From contig JAWWBX010000179.1 in NCBI GenBank assembly GCA_033720735.1, positions 1 to 8,907 on the forward strand: a stretch of 8,907 nucleotides of DNA, in the 5' to 3' direction. A model generated the notes under the pieces. It made no database searches and was not told the origin of the DNA. It was given only the letters and a program-made list of their open reading frames with translations. The DNA is from B8-G4 sp033720735 (GTDB lineage: Bacteria; Bacteroidota; Bacteroidia; Chitinophagales; Saprospiraceae). The position numbers and the translations under genes were made by a program. Positions 1 to 6,161 of the stretch are shown in pieces; the first letter of the stretch is position 1; each line of letters begins with the position of its first letter.

Positions 1-9
1 CGGGCCGTT

Positions 10-37
10 GCTCGCCGAAACATCGTGAAGGCGAGGC
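10..37. repeat. Short hairpin repeat, copy 1
   Basis: A 28-bp unit with a 6-bp stem, CTCGCC (11-16) pairing with GGCGAG (30-35), around a 13-base loop that starts GAAAC. An outer G10-C37 pair can form across a single bulged G36. Copy 2 at 70-97 has the same architecture and lies exactly 60 bp downstream. It resembles small palindromic intergenic repeats of the REP type, but I cannot name a family. Confidence 0.55.
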
Positions 38-69
38 TACTACCTCCCATGCAAGTCGACCCCTGCTTT

Positions 70-97
70 GCCCGCCGAAACGCGGTGCAGGCGGGGC
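70..97. repeat. Short hairpin repeat, copy 2
   Basis: The same 28-bp architecture as copy 1: stem CCCGCC (71-76) with GGCGGG (90-95), a 13-base loop starting GAAAC, a bulged G96 and an outer G70-C97 pair. It differs from copy 1 at six positions. Two of these are paired partners that changed together (T-A to C-G), so the stem is kept. The other four lie in the loop. Confidence 0.55.
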
Positions 98-303
98 GGG
101 GCTGCCAACCCTACTTATCCCATTGTCAATGCACTCGTTGTGCAGGGCCTGTACATTCGTGATTTGTGCAAGGGATCTGCTCAACTCGAAAGTACGGCAG
201 CTGACCAACTGTCTGAGACTGTTGGATGTCGCCATCGTGCCGCTGCTGTAGAAAGGTCCGGGGGCCGACATTCACTTTGCACACCCGGCTGCGATTGCTT
301 GAC

Positions 304-332
304 TTGCGTACGCAAAAAGCCGAACTTATAAG
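304..332 (+). promoter_or_regulatory. Candidate promoter/operator with two palindromes
   Basis: A perfect 12-bp palindrome, TTGCGTACGCAA (304-315), and a perfect 8-bp palindrome, CTTATAAG (325-332), are 9 bp apart, about 90 bp upstream of the lipoprotein start. Read as a promoter they offer TTGCGT (304-309), a 17-bp spacer and TATAAG (327-332), which looks like a primary-sigma -35/-10 pair. The fit to the Bacteroidota TAnnTTTG element is poor. Symmetric sites over both boxes could be binding sites for a dimeric regulator. This is inference from sequence shape only. Confidence 0.25.
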
Positions 333-423
333 ATAACACCGCTGGGGGGTAACAGCCTAATTCCTGTATCGCGGCTCGCCAGAGTCCTGCACCCTGAGAT
401 TATCCAACCAAAACATAACACAA

Positions 424-1146
424 ATGAAACACCTGACCTCCCTCAGCTTATGCGCAGCCATGGCTTGTGCATTGCTGACAAGTTGCACCACGGACTCCGT
501 GCGCCCTGCCAACCCTGAGCGCGACCTCCCGACCGAGCGATCACAGAACGATCAGATCATGACGAAATGGGACATTGATGACAAGGTCCCGGCTCACATC
601 AGCTACAGTGACGTTTACACCTTTGCCACAGGTGATGTGGTCGGATCGTCGCAGTTGGTACGCAAACCAAACGGTATTTCCATGACGTTGCAGACATCAG
701 AAGTGACCAGCGGGGACGCTCTCACGGTTTGGTACGTCGTATTTAATGAATCGGGTGAATGCGCCACTACGCCCTGTGGAGAGGCCGACATCTTCAACCC
801 TGCCACACGCACGGATATTCTCTATGCGACGGGGCATGTGGTCGGCAATGGGAATCAGGCGAACTTTGCTGGCTCATTGCAAAGCGGTGACAATTCAGGA
901 TCGATCATGGGATTCTTCAACGCCTGGCTCGGTTTCAATCTGCCGTCACTCGGTCTGGAAGATCCGGATGGCGCTGAAGTGCATCTGGTCCTCAGAACCC
1001 ATGAGGAAGCTCTGCCTGCATTCATGCCGGATATGATCCAGACCTTTAACGGAGGGTGCATCTACCCGGGAGGGGTGCCGACTGACTATGGCGCACCCGG
1101 ACCGAACACCTGCAGCGACATCCAGTTTGCCATCCATCTTCCGTAA
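424..1146 (+). CDS. Predicted outer-envelope lipoprotein, unknown function
   Basis: This encodes 240 residues. The N-terminus is a lipoprotein signal: Lys2, a hydrophobic stretch (4-19) and the lipobox LTSC ending at Cys21, which would be lipidated. Residues 22-50 are polar, probably a linker. The globular part (about 51-240) contains the segments VTSGDALTVWYVVFN (94-108), an acidic segment with Cys113 and Cys118, DILYATGHVVG (131-141), and an AEVHLVLRTH segment (184-193). It ends with Cys212, Cys230 and SDIQFAIHLP. The four mature cysteines could form disulfides, and the pattern suggests a beta-rich exported domain. Similar 'sGDavTvWwvvFN...YATGH...EVHLVvRtHG' proteins exist in other bacteria as uncharacterised secreted proteins; that is my recollection, not a search result. 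The start was chosen because it gives a complete lipoprotein signal, with an A-rich leader and no Shine-Dalgarno. It appears monocistronic, with a terminator 37 bp after the stop. Confidence 0.8.
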   Translation: MKHLTSLSLCAAMACALLTSCTTDSVRPANPERDLPTERSQNDQIMTKWDIDDKVPAHISYSDVYTFATGDVVGSSQLVRKPNGISMTLQTSEVTSGDALTVWYVVFNESGECATTPCGEADIFNPATRTDILYATGHVVGNGNQANFAGSLQSGDNSGSIMGFFNAWLGFNLPSLGLEDPDGAEVHLVLRTHEEALPAFMPDMIQTFNGGCIYPGGVPTDYGAPGPNTCSDIQFAIHLP

Positions 1147-1182
1147 CACCCACGGACGACCTGAAGTATGATCAGAAATAAC

Positions 1183-1230
1183 GGCAATACCCCCAGCAGG
1201 CGGGGCAGCGTGCCGGGGGGTATTGCTTTC
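1183..1230. terminator. Strong hairpin terminator, possibly bidirectional
   Basis: An 11-bp perfect stem is formed by 1184-1194 (GCAATACCCCC) and 1216-1226. The loop contains a smaller nested hairpin, GGCA-GCG-TGCC (1204-1214). On the plus strand a short TTT (1227-1229) follows, which suits termination of the lipoprotein gene ending at 1146. On the minus strand the stem is followed by CGTTATTTCT, so it could also stop transcripts coming from the tRNA-His gene. The U-runs are short on both sides, but the stem is long and GC-rich at its centre. Confidence 0.7.
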
Positions 1231-1363
1231 CCGGGGTGCAGCCAGAATGCGCACCGCGCGCATGCCTCAGATCTCTACTTCATATATTGCTGGCAAACAG
1301 TGAGGTTTCCTGAGGCGGGAGAACCCAACCTGGCAGGTCAACCGGTAAGCAAGACCGCAGGGA

Positions 1364-1418
1364 GCCTGCCGGCCGGCCTCGCTCCGCCCGAAGCTACGCG
1401 AAGGCGATGCAGGCAGGC
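1364..1418. repeat. GC-rich hairpin just downstream of tRNA-His
   Basis: An outer 7-bp perfect stem, GCCTGCC (1364-1370) with GGCAGGC (1412-1418), encloses an inner 4-bp stem, CGCC (1385-1388) with GGCG (1403-1406), and the palindrome GGCCGGCC (1371-1378). The inner part (CGCC, a loop with GAAG and CGCGAA, then GGCG) resembles the loops of the hairpin repeats at 10-37 and 70-97. It begins 8 bases past the tRNA 3' end on the minus strand, so it may help processing or slow polymerase. It has no U-run, so I do not call it a terminator. Confidence 0.45.
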
Positions 1419-1426
1419 GTCAGTAG

Positions 1427-1501
1427 GGTGGAAGACGGGATTTGAACCCGCGACCTCTGGAACCACAATCCAGCGCTCTAACCAACTGAGCTACAACCAC
1501 C
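1427..1501 (-). tRNA. tRNA-His (GTG)
   Basis: Read on the minus strand this folds as a full cloverleaf. D stem GCTC...GAGC, anticodon stem CTGGA/TCCAG, anticodon loop TTGTGGT with anticodon GTG at 1464-1466, variable loop AGGTC, T stem GCGGG/CCCGT with T loop TTCAAAT. The extra G(-1) typical of histidine tRNA is encoded at 1501 and faces C73 at 1427. The 3' CCA is not encoded (the next bases are CT), so it must be added afterwards. The acceptor stem is unusual: GTGGTTG faces CTTCCAC, which leaves positions 5-68 and 6-67 as adjacent U-U mismatches, and G49-U65 in the T stem is a wobble. The remaining acceptor pairs and all other stems are sound, so I take it as a real gene. A promoter lies at 1569-1599. 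Confidence 0.93.
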
Positions 1502-1505
1502 ATTT

Positions 1506-1525
1506 CTGGAAAACTTCGTTTCCAG
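1506..1525 (-). other. Hairpin in the tRNA-His leader
   Basis: A 7-bp perfect stem, CTGGAAA (1506-1512) with TTTCCAG (1519-1525), surrounds a 6-base loop. On the minus strand it ends 4 bases before G(-1) of tRNA-His, so it would sit in the precursor just upstream of the RNase P cut. It is also about 140 bases beyond the cyclase stop codon, but no U-run follows, so a terminator role is less likely. Confidence 0.4.
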
Positions 1526-1568
1526 CGTCCAAGTACCAATCCTTTCGTGATCGATTCTTGGCGGACGG

Positions 1569-1599
1569 CAAAGATACACCTCCATCGGCAAAACGCAAT
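1569..1599 (-). promoter_or_regulatory. Bacteroidota-type promoter for tRNA-His
   Basis: On the minus strand, ATTG (1599 to 1596), a 19-base spacer and TATCTTTG (1576 to 1569) match the Bacteroidota primary-sigma pattern TTG/TTTG at -33 and TAnnTTTG at -7, with the usual spacing. Transcription would start near 1563-1566, about 60 bases before the tRNA. It lies between the cyclase stop (1663) and the tRNA, so the tRNA would have its own promoter instead of depending on read-through. Confidence 0.55.
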
Positions 1600-1662
1600 G
1601 CAGTGAAATCGGAATCATCACAGAGAATGTAGCGTACTAATCGGGCAACCCACTCCTGGACT

Positions 1663-3954
1663 TCACCCCTTCGGCCTGAGGATCTCTGCAAATCCCGGAT
1701 GACCCGACAACGGGCGGAGGAAGGGATCCTGGTGGAACACGGAGGGTCTGAAGAACGAGAAACCGTTCTTGATCGCCGCATTGAGCGAAGCAACCGCTTC
1801 ATCTCCTTTGCCCAGCGCACCCAGTATTCGGGCAGCATAGTATTGCTGGGCGGCCAATAGCGCTGGCTCTTCCTTTCTCTTGGAAAAGTGGGACAACAGG
1901 ATGCTATCTGCTTGCTCCGGCATTTCCGCCATCGCGTACGCATGCCCCAGTCTGCTTTGATGCTCCAGTTCGATGCCCGCATTCATCCAGCCCGGCAGAC
2001 TTGAACTGAAGGTTGACTCGCTTTCCCAATGCCCGGCAGCCATCGCATACTGCTGCCGATAGAAGGCCACCAGTCCACGAAGTTTGGCGTTGTTGGGACT
2101 GTCGCGGTCATTCTCTACTACTTCGAGCAGCTTTTGCACGTAGTACTCGATTTCCTGCTCGTGTCCCGTGAGATACAGCTCATCACATACCAGGACGGGG
2201 AGATCATCCGCAGGGGAAGGCTGTCCGGACATATTGTAGGTGCCGCTGCGCCGGTAGTCCTCAAATTGCACACGGGCTGTATGCAGGCTGTCCATCCGGA
2301 CCAGCGATTTGAGATGGATGACTGCGAGCGCGACCGGCATTTTGGGGTAGGCATAGCTCGTGGCTACCTCAGCTACTTCAAGATAGCGGCCCAACAGATA
2401 AAGTGAGAAAGCGTTGCATGTCTCCCGCCAGGAGAGCACACTCGTCTCTTCTCCAAGCAGCCTTTCGTCAAACCTGTTGTAAACCTCAAGCGCCTTACCC
2501 GGCCGGTTGGTCCATCCGTAGAAAGAAGCCGCATTGCTGTTGGCCGCATGGTCACTCTGATCCATGGCAAACCTCCTTTCACTGAGTTGGGCGACCAACA
2601 GGAAATTACGCTCCTCCATGGCCCGGATGATATCAAATGACAGGGACTCCCAGGTTGTGAATTGATCGGATTTCGAGGCCAGGACTGCGATGATCTCCTC
2701 TTTGGCTGCCTGGTCGTTCTGATTTGAAGCAAAGGCGTAGAGCTCAAACAACGGCGCCATGAAATTGGTGTCACGCTGGTAAGCCTGGCGTAGCAACTCC
2801 TGCGACTTTGCGGGGTCTGAATACTTTAATGGCTGCGCAGCTTTCCAATGGCGGTAGGCCTGGTAATCCGGAGGATTGTTGAGGAATCTGTCCAGGTCAC
2901 GCACGGCCCAGTAGGACTGGACATCACGGGCAAATTGAGCCAGTAGCTCCGACAAATCATCGCGCCGTCCCGTGACGCTAAACGATTCGATGGTAGACCG
3001 GTTGCCGGAGTCAATGATATCTCCGACAATGGTCAGTTGTGATTCTGTAAGGTAGTAGCGGCCTCGCAGGATCAGGTCAATCCCGATCGCCTGCGCTGCG
3101 GCTGAGTTCACCTGATTGATTGCGCTGACCATGGATGAATCCGGCAGGTTGGCCAGGTTGACAATGTTCGCTTCCCCGGTTTCCTTCAGACTGCTGGTCG
3201 TCCAGTCGGAGATCATATTGCCGAAGGCATCCAGGGAAGGGTCATTGGTTTGATTGTCAAACACGGAAACCACAATGCTCCTGGCCCGGTCGGTTTCTGC
3301 GATCCGCGCCGGAGCGTCCTTGCCGACGACGAACCACCAGGCTGCGGCAAGCAGCGCCACAACGGAGATCAGCCCGATCCACAGGCGCGATCTGCGGCCA
3401 CGCTTTCCTGAGGCCAGCAGACCATGTGTCCGGTCTCGTGGCGGCACACGCAATCCCTCGCCTTTGATCGCGAAAACCTCCACGGGCTCATCCACATTCT
3501 TGAACTGGTAAACCCCCACGCGTACCAGGTCCAATTCCGGGCGATTCTTCACCTTGCGCTGCACGTCACCGGACATCAGAATGGACCCGGCCACACCGAG
3601 CGATTCGATCCGCGAGGCCAGATTGATCCCGTTCCCGTAAAGATCTCCGTCGCGCACGACGAACTCGCCGACATGCATTCCGATTCGCACCGGGATGGTA
3701 CGATCTCTCATACAATCGGCCTGGATCTGAATCGCTGCCAATACTGCACCTGCACTGTTGGGAAACACCAGCAGACTGCCATCACCGTAATTTTTATAGA
3801 TGCGGCCTCCATGTGCTTCAGCAGCCGACTGCAGAATTTCCTGGTAGTCCCTGACCATCTGTAGCGCGGCATCCTCGTCATGCTGCATCGAGGTGGTGTA
3901 GCCTACAATATCAGCGAAAAGAATTGCCGCAAGTTCTCGGGTGGATACTGACAT
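1663..3954 (-). CDS. Membrane-anchored class III adenylate cyclase with TolB-like and TPR-like C-terminal region
   Basis: This encodes 763 residues, predicted to make cAMP from ATP. The N-terminal class III catalytic domain (about 6-165) has every expected active-site residue: metal-binding Asp15 (FADIVGYT) and Asp58 (KNYGDG), the ATP-specifying pair Lys54 and Asp104, and Asn111 and Arg115 (NGINLASR). The Lys/Asp pair points to adenylate rather than guanylate cyclase. A basic segment (184-190) precedes one membrane helix (about 191-210). After it come a TolB-amino-terminal-like alpha/beta domain (about 226-348, with VFDNQTNDPS and LILRGRYYL) and a long helical TPR-like region (about 363-735). 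By the positive-inside rule the catalytic domain is cytoplasmic and the C-terminal half lies outside the inner membrane. I chose ATG at 3954 because homology begins there (MSVSTRELAAILFADIVGYT). Starting at 4062 would add 36 Cys-rich residues unrelated to the family and would cover the likely promoter. No Shine-Dalgarno is visible. It is divergent from the T9SS cargo gene at 4208. The ligand or partner is unknown. Confidence 0.9.
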   Translation of the reverse strand: MSVSTRELAAILFADIVGYTTSMQHDEDAALQMVRDYQEILQSAAEAHGGRIYKNYGDGSLLVFPNSAGAVLAAIQIQADCMRDRTIPVRIGMHVGEFVVRDGDLYGNGINLASRIESLGVAGSILMSGDVQRKVKNRPELDLVRVGVYQFKNVDEPVEVFAIKGEGLRVPPRDRTHGLLASGKRGRRSRLWIGLISVVALLAAAWWFVVGKDAPARIAETDRARSIVVSVFDNQTNDPSLDAFGNMISDWTTSSLKETGEANIVNLANLPDSSMVSAINQVNSAAAQAIGIDLILRGRYYLTESQLTIVGDIIDSGNRSTIESFSVTGRRDDLSELLAQFARDVQSYWAVRDLDRFLNNPPDYQAYRHWKAAQPLKYSDPAKSQELLRQAYQRDTNFMAPLFELYAFASNQNDQAAKEEIIAVLASKSDQFTTWESLSFDIIRAMEERNFLLVAQLSERRFAMDQSDHAANSNAASFYGWTNRPGKALEVYNRFDERLLGEETSVLSWRETCNAFSLYLLGRYLEVAEVATSYAYPKMPVALAVIHLKSLVRMDSLHTARVQFEDYRRSGTYNMSGQPSPADDLPVLVCDELYLTGHEQEIEYYVQKLLEVVENDRDSPNNAKLRGLVAFYRQQYAMAAGHWESESTFSSSLPGWMNAGIELEHQSRLGHAYAMAEMPEQADSILLSHFSKRKEEPALLAAQQYYAARILGALGKGDEAVASLNAAIKNGFSFFRPSVFHQDPFLRPLSGHPGFAEILRPKG

Positions 3955-3975
3955 ACCATGGTCTGCGTACGCGCG

Positions 3976-4008
3976 CAAAATATGACAAAATGAACAGCTC
4001 CAGCCAAA
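3976..4008 (-). promoter_or_regulatory. Candidate promoter of the cyclase gene
   Basis: On the minus strand, TTTG (4008 to 4005) is followed by 22 bases and TATTTTG (3982 to 3976). This is one base short of the TAnnTTTG form of the Bacteroidota -7 element, so it is a near match only. The start of transcription would fall near 3970, giving a leader of about 16 bases. The palindrome GCGTACGC (3965-3972) would lie on the transcription start. Confidence 0.3.
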
Positions 4009-4164
4009 TGGCAATGTGTTGCACAATTGGTAAGATGCCAGCCATGTGCCTCGATCTTGCATCGAAGGCGGCTATATCCCCGGGCGTCAGATCAAACATC
4101 TTCCACTGCGCTCAGCCATCCGTTTCCTGAAGACAAGGTCATTCCGTAACTTATCAACCGACCA

Positions 4165-4184
4165 GCGCTTCGGCGCACTATTTG
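4165..4184 (+). promoter_or_regulatory. UUCG hairpin and weak -7-like element upstream of 4208
   Basis: GCGC (4165-4168), the loop TTCG and GCGC (4173-4176) form a compact C(UUCG)G tetraloop hairpin, the most stable tetraloop class in RNA. It is immediately followed by TATTTG (4179-4184), a poor version of the Bacteroidota -7 element with no clear -33 partner. If transcription starts near 4190 the hairpin is only DNA and unimportant. If it starts further upstream, the hairpin lies in the leader, 31 bases before the start codon. Confidence 0.2.
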
Positions 4185-4207
4185 AAAAACTCTAAAACGC
4201 ACACACA

Positions 4208-5872
4208 ATGAGAGCATGGATGACTGCAGGCCTGATCGGCACCTGCCTGTTGATGACGCAATCCATTTCTGCCCAACCGGCCAACGACAGCTGCTCGGCC
4301 GCAATCGAGGTCTTTCTCAACCAGATCGACTCATTCACCACCATCGGGGCGACATCGTCCGGGCCCTTCCATCCCAACGCCCCCTGCCCCTCCAGCGCGT
4401 CCGATTCGATCTTCAGCGATATCTGGTTTTATCATGTGGCCACCGTGACGGGCGACCTGCTATGGAGCTTGTGCGGCATGGCTGATTTCGATTCCCGGAT
4501 TGCCGTGTACCAGGGCGATGCCGACTGCCCCCTGGAGGACGGGGACCTGCTCGCCTGCAACGAGGACGGCCCGGCTGCCTGCACCAACTTTGAATCTGAA
4601 TTGCGCTTTGAAGTCGAAAAGGGCAAGCGATATCTCATGCGTCTGGGTGGTTTTGGAGCTGAAGAACCGGGTGCCCAGGGATCGGGGGCATTTACCCTGA
4701 TGATTGCGCCGCCTGCGCCCGACAACGATGATTGCGAGGATGCATTCGTCATTACGCTCGGAGAGGATCAGCCTGTTGACAATCTGAATGCTACCACCGA
4801 TGGCCCGGCACATCCCGACGACCTGGTGTGTTTTGGGTTCGGTGACGACCAGGTCCAGCGCGACATCTGGTATCGCTTCACCTCCCCGATCACCGGCACG
4901 GTGGAATGGGCGACCTGTGATCAGGTGACCTTCGACTCGCGGCTCGTCGTTTACGGGCCGAATGTGGGATGCTACCCGACACCCGACGACATGCTGGCCT
5001 GCAGCGACGCCACCCCCGGCTGCGCCAATTTCACCAACATCCTGCAGTTTGATGTGGAGGAAGGCGTCGAATACCTCATGCGTCTGGGCGGATACAACGG
5101 CCAGATGGGCAATGGGATGTTCGACCTGGTCGAGATCGTCCCCCCTACCCCGCCCGCCAACGACGCCTGTGCCAATGCTGACTCGGCCTACATCATCTCG
5201 CGCGAAGCGGCCGACAATCTTGATGACGGTATTCAGGGCACGACCAACTTCAGCACCCCGACCATGGGGCTGGTGCCGGCTTGTACCAACAACCCTGCCG
5301 GTGAGTATCCGGATGTCTGGTACCACTTCAATACGCTCGGTAATACCGAGATCGAGATCCGTATGCTTTCACTTAATCCGTCAGCTGGGTTCTTCTTCGA
5401 ACTGTTCATGAATTGTGCTGGCGATACACTGCCTGTCAGCTCGTGTTTCCTGCTCGATCCGGATGATGACGGCACCCTGAAGATTGACACCGTGAGCGGC
5501 CTCCCCCCGGAACCGACGGAGTTGATCCTGCATATCAGCTCCTGGATCTTCTGGGACACAGGTGACTTCATCTGCCAGCTGGTCGGAGACATCACCACGA
5601 GTTCTGCGCAAATACCCTTTCCGGGGTCAACCACAATCTATCCGAATCCGGCGCACACGTCTGCCACCGTAGTCCTTGACCTGTTGCGTAATACCGAAGT
5701 CCGCATTGTCCTGACCAACCATCTCGGCCAGGTGATCAATGAGCATATGGTCCAGGCAAGTCAGGGGCATGGCACATATCGCATCGATCTGTCCGGCCTT
5801 GCCGAGGGGATGTATTTTGTCGCCCTGGAAGCGGATGGTGCGCGCGAGACCCACCGATTGGTCAAACAATAA
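4208..5872 (+). CDS. T9SS-secreted protein with three related cysteine-rich units
   Basis: This encodes 554 residues. A Sec signal peptide (1-22) should be cut after SISA, before Gln23. Unit 1 (about 26-166) and unit 2 (about 172-310) are clear repeats that share NDxC, a D-I-W-[FY] motif (71-74, 219-222), FDSR followed by a short strand to VY (94-101, 242-249), an LAC motif (115-117, 263-265), CTNF/CANF, and YLMRLGG (142-148, 289-295). Unit 3 (about 318-460) keeps NDAC and DVWYHF but has lost the DSR and RLGG motifs. The spacing suggests beta-sandwich domains with disulfides, as in binding or adhesion modules; no catalytic motif is visible. The C-terminus (about 475-554) is a type-A T9SS sorting domain: YPNP (478-481), NHLGQVI, and LAEGMYFVALEADG ending in a basic residue. 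It would be exported through the outer membrane, then released or anchored. The ligand is unknown. The ATG is preceded by an A-rich leader without Shine-Dalgarno. The gene is divergent from the cyclase, with 253 bp between start codons. Confidence 0.88.
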   Translation: MRAWMTAGLIGTCLLMTQSISAQPANDSCSAAIEVFLNQIDSFTTIGATSSGPFHPNAPCPSSASDSIFSDIWFYHVATVTGDLLWSLCGMADFDSRIAVYQGDADCPLEDGDLLACNEDGPAACTNFESELRFEVEKGKRYLMRLGGFGAEEPGAQGSGAFTLMIAPPAPDNDDCEDAFVITLGEDQPVDNLNATTDGPAHPDDLVCFGFGDDQVQRDIWYRFTSPITGTVEWATCDQVTFDSRLVVYGPNVGCYPTPDDMLACSDATPGCANFTNILQFDVEEGVEYLMRLGGYNGQMGNGMFDLVEIVPPTPPANDACANADSAYIISREAADNLDDGIQGTTNFSTPTMGLVPACTNNPAGEYPDVWYHFNTLGNTEIEIRMLSLNPSAGFFFELFMNCAGDTLPVSSCFLLDPDDDGTLKIDTVSGLPPEPTELILHISSWIFWDTGDFICQLVGDITTSSAQIPFPGSTTIYPNPAHTSATVVLDLLRNTEVRIVLTNHLGQVINEHMVQASQGHGTYRIDLSGLAEGMYFVALEADGARETHRLVKQ

Positions 5873-6161
5873 TGTGTACGCTATATCCCTGGAAACGGAC
5901 CTATCACTATTGAGAAGGAGGGCGAGACGCCCGACATCCCTGTCATACAGGAGCCACATCTTGTCTTCCAGGGGCGTTGTCAAATTCATTCTGCACTGGC
6001 GCGGGAACCGTTTTATCACTAACTTGGAGCGTCGCCCAACGGTAAAGCAGTACATACCTGATTGTGGAAACACCCGATCCTTTCTCCTGCCGCCCCAGGT
6101 CATAGCCTGTCCTGCCGTCATCTGCGACAAGATCTTATTGCATCACCTTAAAACTGGAACA
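5873..6161 (+). other. Intergenic region, little recognisable structure
   Basis: These 289 bp separate two plus-strand genes. They contain a small hairpin, GGGCG-AGA-CGCCC (5920-5932), with no U-run, so no clear terminator for the 4208 gene. TAACTTGG (6020-6027) is one base from the Bacteroidota -7 consensus but lacks a -33 partner at the right distance. The frame of the downstream gene stays open through this region, but the peptide it would add is basic and unlike an exported protein, and the signal peptide starts only at 6162. Confidence 0.4.

Larger units (their letters stand above)
1..423. other. Non-coding stretch with hairpin repeats
   Basis: I see no convincing protein gene on either strand. 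The only plus-strand frame of any length (68-331, 87 codons) starts inside a hairpin repeat, has no recognisable domain and is rich in Arg and Cys in a way typical of chance reading of GC-rich DNA. The stretch holds two related hairpin units (10-37 and 70-97), a 12-bp palindrome (304-315) and an 8-bp palindrome (325-332). The last 40 bases before the 424 gene are A-rich, as is usual for Bacteroidota leaders. The left end could be the tail of an intergenic region that starts outside the window. Confidence 0.6.

Noticed and set aside
68..331. 87-codon open frame on the plus strand
   Set aside because: It starts inside the second hairpin repeat, has no domain or leader of the local type, and its composition looks like chance translation.
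1168..1632. 154-codon open frame on the plus strand
   Set aside because: It runs through the terminator, the GC-rich hairpin and the antisense of tRNA-His, so it cannot be a normal gene.
1663..3954. Guanylate cyclase as the product
   Set aside because: The base-recognition residues are Lys54 and Asp104, the ATP-type pair, not the Glu/Cys pair of guanylate cyclases.
3955..4062. Longer N-terminus for the cyclase, starting at 4062
   Set aside because: The 36 extra residues are Cys- and Trp-rich, do not belong to the cyclase family, and overlap the likely promoter.
4460..5326. 288-codon open frame on the minus strand
   Set aside because: It lies wholly inside the T9SS cargo gene, whose repeats, signal peptide and sorting domain are unmistakable. 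The frame is a shadow of GC-rich codons.
5915..5921. AAGGAGG, a perfect Shine-Dalgarno sequence
   Set aside because: No start codon follows at a usable distance, and genes in this window do not use Shine-Dalgarno sites.
5627..6130. 167-codon open frame on the minus strand
   Set aside because: It overlaps the sorting-domain coding region, and the product has no recognisable features.
5739..6161. Upstream extension of the 6162 gene
   Set aside because: The frame is open, but it overlaps the preceding gene, encodes a basic unstructured stretch, and would place the signal peptide in the middle of the protein.
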